Shown one piece after another: positions 1-11,160 of a stretch of DNA of 64,000 bases. Every line of letters starts with the position of its first letter. Position 1 is the first letter of the stretch. Origin of the DNA: Linum tenue (Eukaryota > Streptophyta > Magnoliopsida > Malpighiales > Linaceae); the NCBI GenBank assembly GCA_946122785.1, contig CAMGYJ010000002.1, positions 24,340,492 to 24,404,491 of the forward strand, in the 5' to 3' direction. Under the pieces are notes generated by a model. The model was not told the origin of the DNA and searched no databases. It saw only the letters and a program-made list of their open reading frames with translations. The translations under genes and the position numbers were made by a program.

Positions 1-726
1 TTCAGTGTTTTGATCTGGAAGACATTGGCTTGTTCCATGAAACAAGAAGGGCAAATTGACAGTTAGGGTAGCTGCAAACCATTCTAACCCTTCCCGGATC
101 ACTCTTCTTAACCCTTAGATCTTTCTTGAATGCGAAATAATATTTGTTGATTGCTTCCCTAGCCTCATCCATCCCATTGAAGATCATGCCTACCTCGAAA
201 TAAGGAGTGACTAGATTTGGATTGTACTTAGGGAAACGACTCTTCCTATGCACCGCATGATCTACCAATCCATCTTCATTATTGCTTTCATCTTCGCTTC
301 CAATTTCATCAGAATCAAAAGCACCCTCCTCTTCTGCAATTCGTTGTTGTCTTCTCTCGACCTCATCATCAGAGTGATATGTTGTAGGTATCCCTCTCTT
401 CAAATTTTCCTTGATGATCTTAAATTTTCTTTCAATTTCCTCGCGATCTTCTACATCCTCATCGTGAACCCACTCCGGGTGTGCCTCAAAGTCACTGTCA
501 GAGTCACCATTTCATCATTAATCCACACACCCTCTTGAAATGTTGTTGTCATGCCATCAACTCCATTAGAATTTTCAGCAGCTAAACCCCCTCCATCATG
601 TGGAATTGATTCCACTGGCCTTCTTTTAGACCCGCCACCTTCATTTTCTTTAGCTTCATCCCTTAATTTGTTTACACCATCATTTACTTCATAGATTGGG
701 CCTTCATTAGATACTGGGTTTTCAAC
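1..726 (-). pseudogene. MULE transposase exon with MuDR N-terminal domain (left-arm copy, cut by window edge)
   Basis: The minus-strand reading starts at a splice acceptor (CAG|GTTGAA, exon start at 726). It passes an acidic low-complexity stretch, then a MuDR DNA-binding-type region with the signature YFEVGMIFNGMDEAREAINK and basic residues DLRVKKSD. Mutator-like transposases carry this region before the DDE core. A frame change near 503-520 is also present in the right-arm copy, so it arose before the duplication. The continuation, with the catalytic core, lies outside the window on this side; the right-arm copy continues at 49473. Inferred non-functional. Confidence 0.8.
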
Positions 727-902
727 CTGCTAAATCAATAGTAAAGAACTTCAGTTTATGAATAAACATTTACTTTATATGTAACATCCTGTTCCGGCAA
801 AACCCATATTGCGATCGCTAGAAAGTTTGCGATTTAAAAACGAGAGTTTTGATAGTATTTCTACAAAAATCGGAATATCGATCGATTAGATAAGTATACG
901 AA

Positions 903-976
903 TTAATTATATATATAATATATAATATATAATTATATATAATATATAATATATAATTATATATATATATATATAA
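903..976. repeat. AT-rich simple repeat in the solo LTR
   Basis: About 70 bp of alternating TA-rich sequence built from the units TATATAATATA and (AT)n, just upstream of the TATA-like box of the LTR. Confidence 0.85.
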
Positions 977-994
977 TTGCAGTAGGCAGACCGC

Positions 995-1004
995 CTATAT
1001 AAAT
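995..1004 (+). promoter_or_regulatory. Candidate LTR core promoter (TATA box)
   Basis: CTATATAAAT lies in a short GC-richer stretch after the AT repeat and is followed by a pyrimidine-rich leader with CCCATCATT and TTTCC. This is the usual layout of an LTR U3/R boundary. If active it would drive rightward transcription into the MULE remnant. No expression evidence is available. Confidence 0.4.
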
Positions 1005-2185
1005 CCCACCGGTCCATTTAGCTTTCCCATCATTATTTTCCATTTCACTTCCGTCCCATTGCTTTCCTCTTCCATACCCAGAGAAAAAGAGCGCGCACAG
1101 GACAGCTCGGTGAGAAATAACAGAGCTTAATTTTTAAGCTCTAACGATACAAAAATCCCGTAAGTGATGCCTAATTCATCTATATATCGTGATTTATCGA
1201 TTTAGAGCTTTAAAACGAGTTTTTGGTTTAGGAATTTTTTGAATTCCCGATAAGCCAAATTAGGGTTTTGGAGTATCCGGAAGCCGGATTGAGCCCAAAT
1301 TTCATATACGAGCTTCCTGCAGCGAGGTAATCAATCCTCTAGTTTAATCCCTGAATTTCGGCAATTATTTAGGTCGGGGTCCAAACCCCTGAATTTAGCT
1401 CCGGCCAGGGTTTGATGTGTTTTTATCAAGAATTTGACCCTGAGCCTAGAACTAATATTGACGGGGATACTGCAGGGGATATTAGGACGGTCTCGAATTT
1501 TAATTCGGGTTCGTTCGTGAAATTGACGTTTTAGTACGGGAAGGTTAAACCGGTGTTTGAACAACCAGAACTGTTGAGGGATTAGCACGACATACTGGGT
1601 TTGTCGTATCACGATAAATATATTGATGCTTAGAATTGACCTAGGTGAATTAGAATGGCATGATTAGGGGTGTATGGACTTTTATGTTATATGATGAACC
1701 ATGGATTGTTGTTTGATATTATTGACTTGCCCTAATCGATATGGACCTTGTTTATGTCGATGATTGCATACATGTTGCCATTTGTGGCTTAACTGTTGAT
1801 ATGACTTCCTGGTTGTTCGATAAGGTGTTTTGACATGATGTGATATTATGGTTGTATTTGGATCCATAAATGGAGGAATAAACTTCCCAAGGTGATATTA
1901 TGATGTTTAAGGAAGATGACTTGCGCGAGGGTTCATCCCGAGGAAGTGCACTTATACGACTCCTGTTTTACCTATGTTGAGCCAAGTATGGCCCGGTCAA
2001 GTACATGTGAAAGTAACGAATTATGATTAAGCAAGATGAGATATGAATCATGTATAAGGATATCAAGTAAGAGTGATTTGGTCTCATGGTCAATTACATA
2101 GTAATTAGGGCTCCCCATGCTATTACTCCGTTTTGATATGTTATGTCACACCCGTGATGTGGTGTTGACCGTTGATTCATCATGA

Positions 2186-2310
2186 GATATGACCACACCC
2201 AGAGTGGTGTTGAGTCCGATATGACCACACCCAGAGTGGTGTCAGGTCCGATATGACTACACCGGCAGTGGTGGGTCCGATATGACCACATCCACAAAAT
2301 GTTTGGTCCG
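2186..2310. repeat. Tandem repeat of about 34-37 bp, four degenerate copies, in the solo LTR
   Basis: Four successive units start GATATGACCACA or GATATGACTACA and end in GGTCCG or GAGTCCG. Most contain the imperfect palindrome ACCAC...GTGGT, so each unit could form a small hairpin. Confidence 0.85.
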
Positions 2311-3152
2311 TATTCCCGGGAGAGTAATTAGCATGGGAGTAGCGAGGCGCCTATAAGTAAAACATGATAAGACGCATATGCATAAGTCAAGGTGGTTGAG
2401 TCTTTTGCCTATTGGGATGTCGGATGACTGAGGTCTGATCCTAGTGCTTTGGCTTGTTTGCTAGATGTATGGTAGGGGTATGCTCTGTTATGAACTCACG
2501 ATGCTATGATTATCTCACTCAGCTATGAGTTGACCCTCTTTTATTCTTCTTCTCTACTTATGCTATGTGTAAGCAGATAATCAAAAGCAGCAGTAGATAA
2601 GTGTTAGGCGGGAGAGGAGCTAGAGTTGAAGCCAGGATGAGGTATGTTCTTCAACTATTCTGTGCTTGGACTACTACTCGGGATTTTGGCCAGTGATCCA
2701 CACCTTTTTGTAAAAATGTTTTGAGAACGTTTTTCATGTGCATACTAGCTTCTGATGTAGTGTGAGATATCCACAGGTGTGGAAAGTTGATGATATGCGT
2801 ATATGTTGTGTAACTGTGTAAGTTGTGACGATTATAGCATGTATCAGTATAGTATGCAGTTGTGTAGTATGAAACAGTGACTATGGCTATGAAAAGCCAA
2901 TGCATATGGTTGTGAGTATATATGTTTGTGATGAATGATTTTGCAGGATAAGTTGCAAGAACTGTTAGCCCATTACGCGAGTAATTCATGTCGAAATTTT
3001 ATTTGGGTAAATTTTGATAATTAATGTAACACCCGAGATTAATTCCGCTGCAATTGTATGAACAATATGATTAGGCAAAACGTATAGGGTAGGGTGTTAC
3101 ATTATATAACATTTGATTTCAACCTGCCAAATAATTAAGTTAATAGAAAACA

Positions 3153-3485
3153 TCAAGTTGGCTTTTCATAAATAGATAACATGTCTCTAACGTACACATG
3201 ATATTCATTCTTGCCTTTAAATTGCTCTAGAAACTCCCAAACAAATGTGTCATCAGATAGTTGTTTCCAAGCATCTGTCCCTTCACCATTACACTTCATG
3301 AAGTACATTTGAAAATCATCAATGTACTTTCCTTCATCTCTTAACATTTTGTTAAGGTCCCAAGTACTAATTGAGTCAGGATCTATGTTAGGATTAGACA
3401 ATTCTTCTGCTCCTTCATATACTGTATCCTTGTCGATCTTCTTAAACCTTCCTCCGACGTGAAAGACAAATCTTGGATTGGTCAT
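3153..3485 (-). pseudogene. MULE transposase 5' exon (left-arm copy)
   Basis: The ORF from the ATG at 3485 reads MTNPRFVFHVGGRF and then STWDLNKMLRDEGKY, the N-terminal region common in plant MuDR-like transposases upstream of the MuDR domain. The right-arm counterpart is 48316-48648. In this arm the next exon (1-726) is separated from it by the solo LTR at 780-3101. The element is inferred to be dead; no intact full-length transposase can be read here. Confidence 0.75.
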
Positions 3486-3801
3486 TCTGAGTCCTGGAAC
3501 AAAATTCCAACTTTTAATTACCCAACAACCGCCAAACCACAATAAAGTATTGATACAAACAAAATTAAAATTGTGTGTGAAGAGTTGTTACCTACTTCTA
3601 TTTCGAGAAAAGGGTGGCCCCCAACACAAATTAAAGGAGTCTTTTTCCCAAGTTCTGATCAAGGGGACTAGCCAAAAGAATCAATTTTATATTCAAGGTT
3701 TTGTTATGTCACGTGGGTACTATAAAAGGTAGTTTTTGGTTGGCTTTTATAAGAATCAAAAGTTACGTTCTCCCCAGAGCAAGACGAATAAGTAGAACGT
3801 C

Positions 3802-4963
3802 GGGTCCAGATTCTGTGACTAAGGGGTGCTTAGTTACTTGACTAAGCTCTTCACAGCTCTTAGATCTGGACACAACAATCTGACGGTTAAAAAGTGAGAA
3901 GGGCTATTTAATTAATGACAGATAAATTTTGGGTATTATGGAAAAATACGAAGTATACAAACTGGACTTACAATAGTACAAACCATACAAACAATACAAA
4001 CTACAACGACAAAATATACAAACATATTTACAACATTACAAACTTATGAACTATACAAACAATATAAACTAGACCGACAAACAATACAAACCTTACAAAA
4101 AAAAACAATCGGGTTGACTTTAGAGGCTCCGTCCCAAAGTCAACCCGGTTTTTTTTAGACATACAAACATTATGAACATGGTGGGAAAAAATGACAAACT
4201 AGACCGACAATCCATACAAACTGGAAAAAACACCTGGGTTGACTTTTGAGGCTCCATCCATATATAGAGGAGTTCCATCCAAAAGTCAACCAGGTTGTTT
4301 TTAGACATAAAAAATATTACAAACATGGTTGACAAAAATGATAAACATGGTGTACAAAAATAACAAAGCTTACAAGCATTACAAAAGAAACCGACAAACA
4401 TTACAAAACAACAAAGCTTACAAACGTTACAAAATTAACCGACAAACAATACAAAGCATGCTAACCATACAAAATGTCACTAAAAATGACAAATAAGAAT
4501 GATAAACAATACAAATCGAATCAATACATACATCACAAAATAGGTCAACAAATATCACAAATCTAGCATAGTCGCCGAAAAATCCTTCTCTATCGTCGCT
4601 GGTTGCCGGAAAGTGTCATCCGACCAGGAAAATCTCTCTCTCTCTCTGGAGGGGGGAATTCCCCAGGAAAAAATATTGGCGCATGAACTTGGAGGGGAGA
4701 ATTCCCCTGGCCGGCAATTGCCCAGAAAACAACTGGGACGAAGACGGGAGGCTGTAACTGGCCGGCGCAAGGGGACAGAGACGGAAACGCTGGCATAATT
4801 TTTTTATTCATTTTATAATAAAAAATAAACATGCAATTACTACATTGCTCTTCATTAAATTTGATTAATTAGAAGAGCCCTTAGATTTTAATGAGGTTGA
4901 GTGGCTGAGATTCACTTAGCCATGTGACTAAGAGACTCCCCCTTAGTCACCTGATCTCAGCCC
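3802..4963. mobile_element. Non-autonomous Mutator-like element (MITE-like), left-arm copy, 1162 bp
   Basis: It is flanked by the perfect 9-bp direct repeat TAGAACGTC (3793-3801 and 4964-4972), the target-duplication length typical of Mutator elements. Ends are imperfect terminal inverted repeats: GGGTCCAGATTCTGTGACTAAGG at the left and, read inwards on the other strand, GGGCTGAGATCAGGTGACTAAGG. The interior is AC-rich with many CAAAC/TACAAAC motifs, two foldbacks built on GGTTGACTTT, and a short CT run (4633-4647). No credible coding sequence. The right-arm copy is 46703-47998 with the same TSD. Confidence 0.9.
4111..4292. repeat. Two foldback hairpins in the non-autonomous MULE
   Basis: At 4111-4151 CGGGTTGACTTT pairs with AAAGTCAACCCG, with a loop of about 17 bases. 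At 4231-4292 GGTTGACTTTTG pairs with CAAAAGTCAACC, with a longer loop. Both use the same stem sequence, so the second is probably a duplicated module. They are conserved in the right arm at about 47490-47690. Confidence 0.8.
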
Positions 4964-5113
4964 TAGAACGTCGACTCTGTATATAAGCCTTCAGTTGGAT
5001 TGACGGAAAAAGGACAGCTGGCGGTCCTCTGAATCGCTCACCGGAGTGCGTTTATTTATTAGTCGGTCTTCTGCTGGTGATTTGGAAAATTGAATTTCGG
5101 GTTTAGTAGACTA

Positions 5114-5462
5114 TCATGACCAGCCGTTGTGGCCAACGATGGCTAGCAAAGAGGTAGGGTTTGGAAGATGGAGGAGTATAAGTTGAACAAGCTCGGAGTT
5201 GGATTCACAATGATGTCTCTCGAGTGGGGAAATTACGCTGAAGGGGGAATGGAAAAGAGAGGGGTAAATTTGACCTTTCCAGTCCCGTTTTATTGAGTTC
5301 GGACTAGTATGATCAGAGTTGACGGTACCCAAGCGGAAATGTTCACGAAAGGACAAATTTAATATTGTGGTAATAGTAGGAGGGCAAATTTGATGTAAAA
5401 CATAACAGAAGGGCATATTTGAGAAAAAACCATAGTAGAGGGGCAGTTTATACAATTAACCC
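5114..5462 (-). repeat. Terminal-repeat fragment of a second TIR element family (left arm)
   Basis: The sequence ends at CAATTAACCC (5462), preceded by a distinctive pattern in which short lines such as GGAGGGCAAATTTGATGTAAAACATA recur. The same 180-bp pattern, in the same orientation, lies at 63826-64000, and inverted at about 46205-46552. The end GGGTTAATTG is shared with the long-TIR element at 50243. A matching opposite end was not found nearby, so this is one terminus or a relic. The 113-codon ORF across it has no recognisable domain. Confidence 0.6.
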
Positions 5463-6370
5463 TACATTTTCCCCTATACCTAGGGTCCTAACTTTATTGT
5501 TTTGACTTTTATGATGATTACCAAGAAAGAAGGATATATTTTTCTAATAATTTTTTGGGTGAGTACGAATTCAAACAAACAAAATAAAATAATAAAAAAA
5601 CATGCAACTAACATGTTATTCAACATCCATTAACGTCCCTAAATAATAATTAAGTTACAAGTTATTTCAAACAGAATTTAATATACAACTCATAAAAAGA
5701 TTATCATTCTTTATATCACATTTCATCATCATTATCTCACAAACCATCATTATAGTCAATATATAAGTTGTTCCTGCCTTGCTTCATATTTTTCATATGA
5801 AAATATGAAAATTGATGATCCGAACAATTGTTTAAATAATTATCGAAATACCAAAATTATTAAAACATCTTATTACCATCAATGATATTGTATTTCATTC
5901 AGTTACCTTAGTTACCTAATTACACCAATTTGTTTGGTTGAATTCTAATTCCAGCATTTGGTAAGGGTAAAAGTCATGAATGCATACATGTGTACAAACC
6001 CTAAAAGACATATTCATAGGATGGATTATTTTTCTTTTTCTAACTGTAGCTCTATTTTCATATATCAGAAGGGAAAATGATGAATTTATGTTTTATGAAA
6101 TAAAATAAATTGATAAATAAAACCTATATATAGTTTTTTTTCTTTTAACAGAGCCTTGAAATGGATTTTTTGAATCCTGTGAATGGATATTATTCGAAAA
6201 CAATAAAAAAGGTAAAGAAGATAATATAATTTGGAAAATAATTACCTTGATAATTAGGAAAAAAATATATTAATTACTTATCCATGCTAATAATCTGTCA
6301 CGCATGCAATGCATCCGAATGAACACTTGGCACTTGGCAGTCATATTGTCTAACAGGAGGACCCACGTCT
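5463..6370. other. AT-rich intergenic DNA, no gene seen
   Basis: Low-complexity AT-rich sequence between the terminal-repeat fragment and the promoter region of the AT-hook gene. No ORF with domain content, tRNA or terminal repeats recognised. It is conserved in the right arm at about 45330-46195. Confidence 0.6.
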
Positions 6371-6624
6371 CCCACTAACAGCAAGCACGTCGCAGAGCAG
6401 CCGCCGCATCACCGCTGGCGCCGGAGTCGGAGTTCCCCGGCAGGGCCCTATTTTTTCCTCTGTCGTAGAAAACCTCGAAGTCCCCGTCTCTGTTTGTCAA
6501 CAACTCAAAAACGGCTGGTCCCACTGAGACCCACGTGGCAAGCCCTAATTCCAGCAAAAATAAAAACAAAAAGCAATAATAAGGAAAATTACTTTCATTC
6601 TGCGGGATTTCTACTCTCTTTCCT

Positions 6625-6632
6625 CTATAAAC
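6625..6632 (+). promoter_or_regulatory. Candidate TATA box of the left AT-hook gene
   Basis: CTATAAAC lies about 80 bp upstream of the end of a non-coding leader exon (splice donor GAG|GTAAAG at 6712/6713). A start site would fall at about 6655-6665. The element is identical in the right arm (45037-45044 on the minus strand). Confidence 0.45.
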
Positions 6633-6712
6633 TTGAAAACAAAACAGGATTTCGATTATTTTTCGTCTTTATTTCCAGGTTTTAGTCCAACAAGGTCACG
6701 CACAACTGAGAG

Positions 6713-8371
6713 GTAAAGAGGCCCCTTCTCTCCTAACTCTCTCCCTCAGCCAGAGAAAAATTCCATTCTTCACTGTGTGCTTTGATTCTTTGGTTCTGCT
6801 GGCAAGTCATTTCAATTGAGTTGAAATGAAATGAATCCCTAGTTTCCACCCCTCTTCCTAAACAGCAATGGCCATTTCTTCTTAGTTTGGGGTGAATCGG
6901 TTCATCTGGTCCATGCATGTAGCCAAGTTCTGAACTTGGGGGGAAGGATTTGGTGATTTTCTTGCGCCTATGAAACACCTTATACTTTCCTGAAATTTTT
7001 ATTGATGTGGGTATGGTTTGTTTGGTCTCAAGACTCCGAAAGTTCTGATTTTTTTGTTTTTACGCTGTAGTTTCTCACTTTCGAACGCGTTGGTACTTGT
7101 GGTTCTGTATGCTGCAGGTGCATGTTACAGTGGCTCTGGTTATGGTAGCAACTGCTTAGTTTTAGCGAGGTTAGCGTTTCTGTTTCAGTTATGGCTTCCG
7201 TTTATCGCCGATTTTTCAGTTTCTTATTGAACCCCTTGGTGGTTGATTCCCATTAATGGAATGATGTGATGATGTTATTCAATTATGGGCGCTTGTTCAT
7301 GATTGTATATGATCCACTCTGTTCTGTTATATTTTTTGGAACAAGTCTTATTTGTTGTTTATCATTTCCTTTCTGTCGTGAATTGAATGCGCATTCAAAC
7401 TTGAGATTCAACGCTCGGACCACCTGGCTTTAGGTATGGTGTGATGTTGGATTGTTCTGTTTGGGGCAGTTTATACCTGAAAATCGTGGCTCATTGACTG
7501 TAGTTTGGATTCGAGCTTTTAGCTGCGGTTTTAAGCTTCTTTGGTTGCCGTATCCCAACAATATACCCTTGCTTAGGTTCAGCCTTCCCTTAACTTTGTT
7601 TTGCCTATGCACTATCTTGTTTCACTGTCTGTACGCGGGAAGTTAGTCTCTAAAGTTTTCTTTGGTCTACCTAAGTCTCGAGAGGATATGCTATTACGAA
7701 AAATGGGCATGAGATGATCGGCTTGGTATAATGAATCCTAGCAATTGCAAATTCTTATTAGTCCTCCTGTGTGCAATAAATTAATAATGCATTTAGGATT
7801 TACTACCATGTTGTTCAGTAGATGCATTTAGGGGTTGATGTTTTATTAGTTAAAATCTAGGACCCTGCCTTGCCAAACATAGGCGTTGTAGATAGATATT
7901 CACTTCTTTTCAACAATGGAGATACTACATAGATAGCAACTTTTCCTCCATATAGATTCCGTAGTGCTTTATCTTTTTCCCTTTTTCCCCATATCAAACA
8001 TTCCGAACCAAGAATCTTAAAATCTACAGTCTTAATGACGCCTTATGTTGCCGCATTTTGGTCACAAGTGAATGATTTCTCTCGGTCAGTTCATAGATTT
8101 CTTAGCATTTTAGGACTCAACTATTATAAACAAACATTTACTAGGATAGACTGGAGTAAGGGCGGATTTGGCTGTTTACCATTTGCGGAAGTACATTGAT
8201 TGATTAAAACCCTTAATCTAACGATCTATGGGTGTTATGGATACTTCTTCCTTTCCTTTCTTTATGTCTGCAATGTTTTCCTGCATGTTATCATTCTAGC
8301 ACTCTAATATTGCTGTCACACACTTGTTTCCTAATCGGTTCCTCCACTGCTAATTCTATTTGCCCCTTCAG
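6713..8371 (+). other. Intron in the 5' leader of the left AT-hook gene
   Basis: The donor GAG|GTAAAGAG and acceptor TGCCCCTTCAG|GAAGAATAA fit the plant consensus and place a 1.66-kb intron between a short non-coding exon (about 6655-6712) and the exon carrying the start codon. Both splice sites are identical in the right arm (43298-44956). Small ORFs inside (for example 7018-7230) show no domain and are probably chance. Long leader introns often raise expression in plants; that role here is inference. Confidence 0.6.
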
Positions 8372-8431
8372 GAAGAATAAATCCATCGGAAGGCAGTAAG
8401 GAAGTCTTGATATCAACATTATCGGCTCGAC

Positions 8432-9815
8432 ATGAGCGAGGCAACTGTAGTTTATATTAATAATCCAAATGCTTCTTCGGCAATTGTCCCCGTGAAACGT
8501 AGGCGTGGTCGTCCGCGCAAGCATCCTAAAGTGGATCATCTTGATCACAGCAGAACTTCCCATTCTAATTTTTCATCTGGAGGAGGGGTCAACGGGAGTC
8601 ATCAGCCCAATTCAGTGAATAATAATGACATTATGCTTGGTCAACCTGTCGTTGGTGTTATCGAAGCAGTGTTTGATGCTGGGTACTTGCTCAGTGTCAG
8701 GATTGGCAACTCAGGCACCAATTTGAAGGGTGTTGTATTCAAACCCGGGCACTACATTCCTGTTTCAGCTGAGAACGACATTGCCCCTGATGTTCGAATG
8801 ATACCAAGAAACGAGTTTCCTATTCCTAGAGAAGTTAATACACCGATCCGTCGCCGTCGTTATCGTACTAGAGAAAGGAATGGGACTTCTCGTGTGACCC
8901 CACGTGCGGTGGCCTCAAGTGGCAACCAGGTACTGCCTTTGATAACACAAACTGCTGCTTCCCCTGGGATCTCTAGAGGCAATGTGGTGCCTGTTGTGCT
9001 CCATCCTGTTACTACTGTGTCAAATGGGGTAGCAATCAACACCAGCGAGCCATCTTCGGTTGCTATGGCTCCTCATATGATGACGGCTATCTCTAAGGGG
9101 AAGGGTGTTCCAAATGTAGCTGCTGATCCTTTATTAAGTGGACCGTCGTCGTTTGCACAACAGCTGGCAGAAGCTGAAAAGCAGGCTCAGACCAGTTTTG
9201 TACACAATAGTTCAACAACAACGAAGCCTCAGCATGATGCAGGAGGCAAGTGTACACAATCCGCAGTAGGTATGCATTTCGAGAAACTTTTATCTGACGT
9301 GATGATGAAGAGAGTTGAAATACCATCATCAGAATCGCCAGAAAATAATAGCAGCTTTCCTGGTACTTGTTTGTCTGTGAAAGATTCGGGCCTTGCTATG
9401 GGAGATGACGAGGAAGAAGAAGACGAGTACCAAGAAGATGATGATGACGAAGATGATGAGGAGGATGACGATGACACAGATCAGCCTCTTACTGTTGAGC
9501 CCCTGCGGTCTATACAGCCCAATCTTAACAACCCACCTGCTGATGTCTCAGCCCAGCATATGGGGAGCTACATGACAGGCAAGATGACTGAGCTATTACA
9601 GGTATCAATCGAGTATTTGAAGCTGTCTATCTCGTGGTTCTTCTGCTGCATGTCAGTGAAACTATTTGGAACTTACTTTTCATAACTGATATTAATGATT
9701 TGCATGATTTCTTGCAAAGGTTGTGCAGAAGAACGTGATGGAAAACCAGGTAGTGCAGGCTGGGCAACCGAGTCAGTCTGGAACTGAGCAGGGAGTGAAA
9801 GCCGATGGTTTATAA
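8432..9815 (+). CDS. AT-hook motif nuclear protein, left-arm copy (two coding exons, 421 aa)
   Basis: Exon 1 is 8432-9601 and exon 2 is 9720-9815, joined by a GT-AG intron (CAG|GTATCA ... GCAAAG|GTTGTG). The predicted protein has 421 residues. An AT-hook core RGRPRK lies at residues 25-30 within a basic stretch, consistent with binding of AT-rich minor groove DNA. Residues of about 70-125 form a conserved block with GVIEAVFDAGYLLSV and GVVFKPGHYIPVS, followed by a basic RRRRYRTRER segment. A Gln/Glu-rich region with FAQQLAEAEKQAQ and an acidic run at about 325-350 follow. It lacks the PPC/DUF296 domain of AHL proteins, so I give no gene symbol. The reading frame is intact and differs from the right-arm copy by few residues. 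The gene faces its twin at 41857-43237. The likely role is chromatin or transcription regulation in the nucleus. Confidence 0.85.
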
Positions 9816-10330
9816 AACTTCCCAGAAAACATTGCAACCCAAAATCATGGTTATCAAAAGAGGTTGTGGCAGTAGTTAGTTGTTGCCATTAAATACAGAC
9901 AGTCCTTGGATTTAAGAGTAGCCGATAGTGGTTTTAAGTTTCAACAACATATGAACTTGTGAGGCTGTAGAGAAACTGGATGTTCTTACTGTTTACAATC
10001 CTATATATGAAGAGAAGGGACGCATTTTCTTTGAGATTTGACAGATGTATGTGGTCCGCCTAGCAGAAGAAGTGCAAAAGCTTGCTGTTCCCTGTCTATC
10101 TACGGCCTCTATGGAGATGCTCTCTTGTTTTTTTCTTATATCCAGCTGCGAGTTTTACGATCCTCCTTATCACCCATACAATGTCATGAACTTAAACTGC
10201 ATTGACGTTTTGCGGATGACCTTCTCGCATCTTAGGGTTGGATTCATCCCGTGGAGGTGCATGATGGTGACTTGATTCGTTCTTCAACTGTTGTACATGG
10301 TTTATGGGCAAAGGTTTACCCCGGCAACCT
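9816..10330 (+). other. 3' flank / probable 3' UTR of the left AT-hook gene
   Basis: No domain-bearing ORF. A 76-codon ORF (10045-10275) is conserved in the right arm only because the arms are nearly identical; it carries no recognisable signature. The truncated LINE begins just beyond. Confidence 0.5.
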
Positions 10331-10422
10331 TACAGAGCATCATGCGCCAGTTTTAAATCGGTTCTTTTCCTCGGCAACCTTACAGAGCATCATGCGCCAG
10401 TTTTAAATTCGGTTCTTTTCCT
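10322..10422. repeat. 50-bp tandem duplication private to the left arm
   Basis: CGGCAACCTTACAGAGCATC and the bases after it occur at 10322 and again at 10372, so about 50 bp is present twice. The right arm has one copy (about 41290-41350). The duplication lies exactly at the truncated 3' end of the LINE. Confidence 0.9.
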
Positions 10423-11142
10423 GTACGATATTTGAGAGTGTGATTACGGGCAAATTGAGAGTCAGGATTGTGACATTCTTCTGCCTCAAGTGGTGAGTAG
10501 TAATGTAGGGTCTCAGCCTTCCCGTTACATACTTGACCATGGCTATTTGTCACAACAACGCCATAAGCCGCCTCCTGGGAATCGTGCAAGAACGATCCAT
10601 CACAGTGTATCTCAAAGTCATGAGTACTTGGCGGTGGTGAAGAGAGCTCCGGTGGTGGAATAGGCTGCGATGAGGGATGAGTGGATGTCTTTTTCAAAGG
10701 AAAAATACTCCAATGGTGAAAGCTCCTTTGGGCATTTGCAATAGTCGCCGGAGGCCACAATGCACGGTTCTTGAAAAGACACTCGTTCCTTGCTTTCCAA
10801 GTATGCCACAAAAGATAAATGATTTTTTGGATTGAGTGGGGGATACCTTTGTCCAAGGGAGAAGATCCATAGTAGGATGTCAGTGGACCGCGTGGGAACC
10901 ATCTGAGTGGGCCATTCAACTCTCCAACCTTCCGCTGCATGAGGGCATTCAAATAAACAGTGATGGATGGATTCCGCTGGCGCTGCGCACAGCGGGCAAA
11001 CCTTCGAAGGAGAGCATCGTCTAGAGTGAAGGTTTTCCTTTGCGGCCAGGGCCCCTCTGCAGCTTCTCCAAAGGAAAATTTTCATCTTTGGAGGGAGAGA
11101 CAGATTCCACAACCATTTCCACACGTCTTTATTCTGATTCAT
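10380..11142 (-). pseudogene. LINE ORF2 C-terminal part: zf-RVT and partial RNase H (left arm)
   Basis: The zf-RVT module reads VWKWLWNLSLPPKMKIFLWR followed by the Cys/His pattern CPLC..HHCLFECPHA. A frameshift separates it from an RNase H-like start, EIHCDGSFLHDSQEAAYG, with the first catalytic Asp, then PLEAEE with the Glu. The remaining RNase H motifs are absent. In plant L1 elements this domain follows the reverse transcriptase and degrades RNA in the hybrid. Non-functional here. Confidence 0.8.
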
Positions 11143-11160
11143 GGCTGTCTGGGGAGCTCC

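Larger units (their letters stand above)
780..3101. mobile_element. Solo LTR, 2322 bp, left arm only
   Basis: The insert begins TGTAACATCC and ends GGGTGTTACA, with the TG..CA ends of an LTR. It is flanked by the 5-bp direct repeat TTATA (775-779 and 3102-3106). Removing the insert and one TTATA gives exactly the right-arm sequence at about 48690-48710, so the empty site is present in the same window. No gag or pol ORF, primer-binding site or second LTR is seen, which fits a solo LTR left by LTR-LTR recombination. The TGTAAC..GTTACA ends resemble Ty3/gypsy chromovirus-type LTRs; that family assignment is inference. Confidence 0.9.

Noticed and set aside
2186..2310. CRISPR-like repeat array
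   Set aside because: Units are contiguous and degenerate, without unique spacers, inside a plant LTR.
7018..7646. Small ORFs inside the leader intron (mirror at 44023-44651)
   Set aside because: They lie between well-formed splice sites and carry no domain; likely chance.
9229..9477. Poly-serine ORF opposite the AT-hook gene (and 42195-42440)
   Set aside because: It is the antisense of the acidic GAT/GAG run of the AT-hook protein; no independent coding signal.
10045..10275. 76-codon ORF conserved in both arms
   Set aside because: Its conservation is explained by the duplication; it lies in the likely 3' UTR and has no domain.
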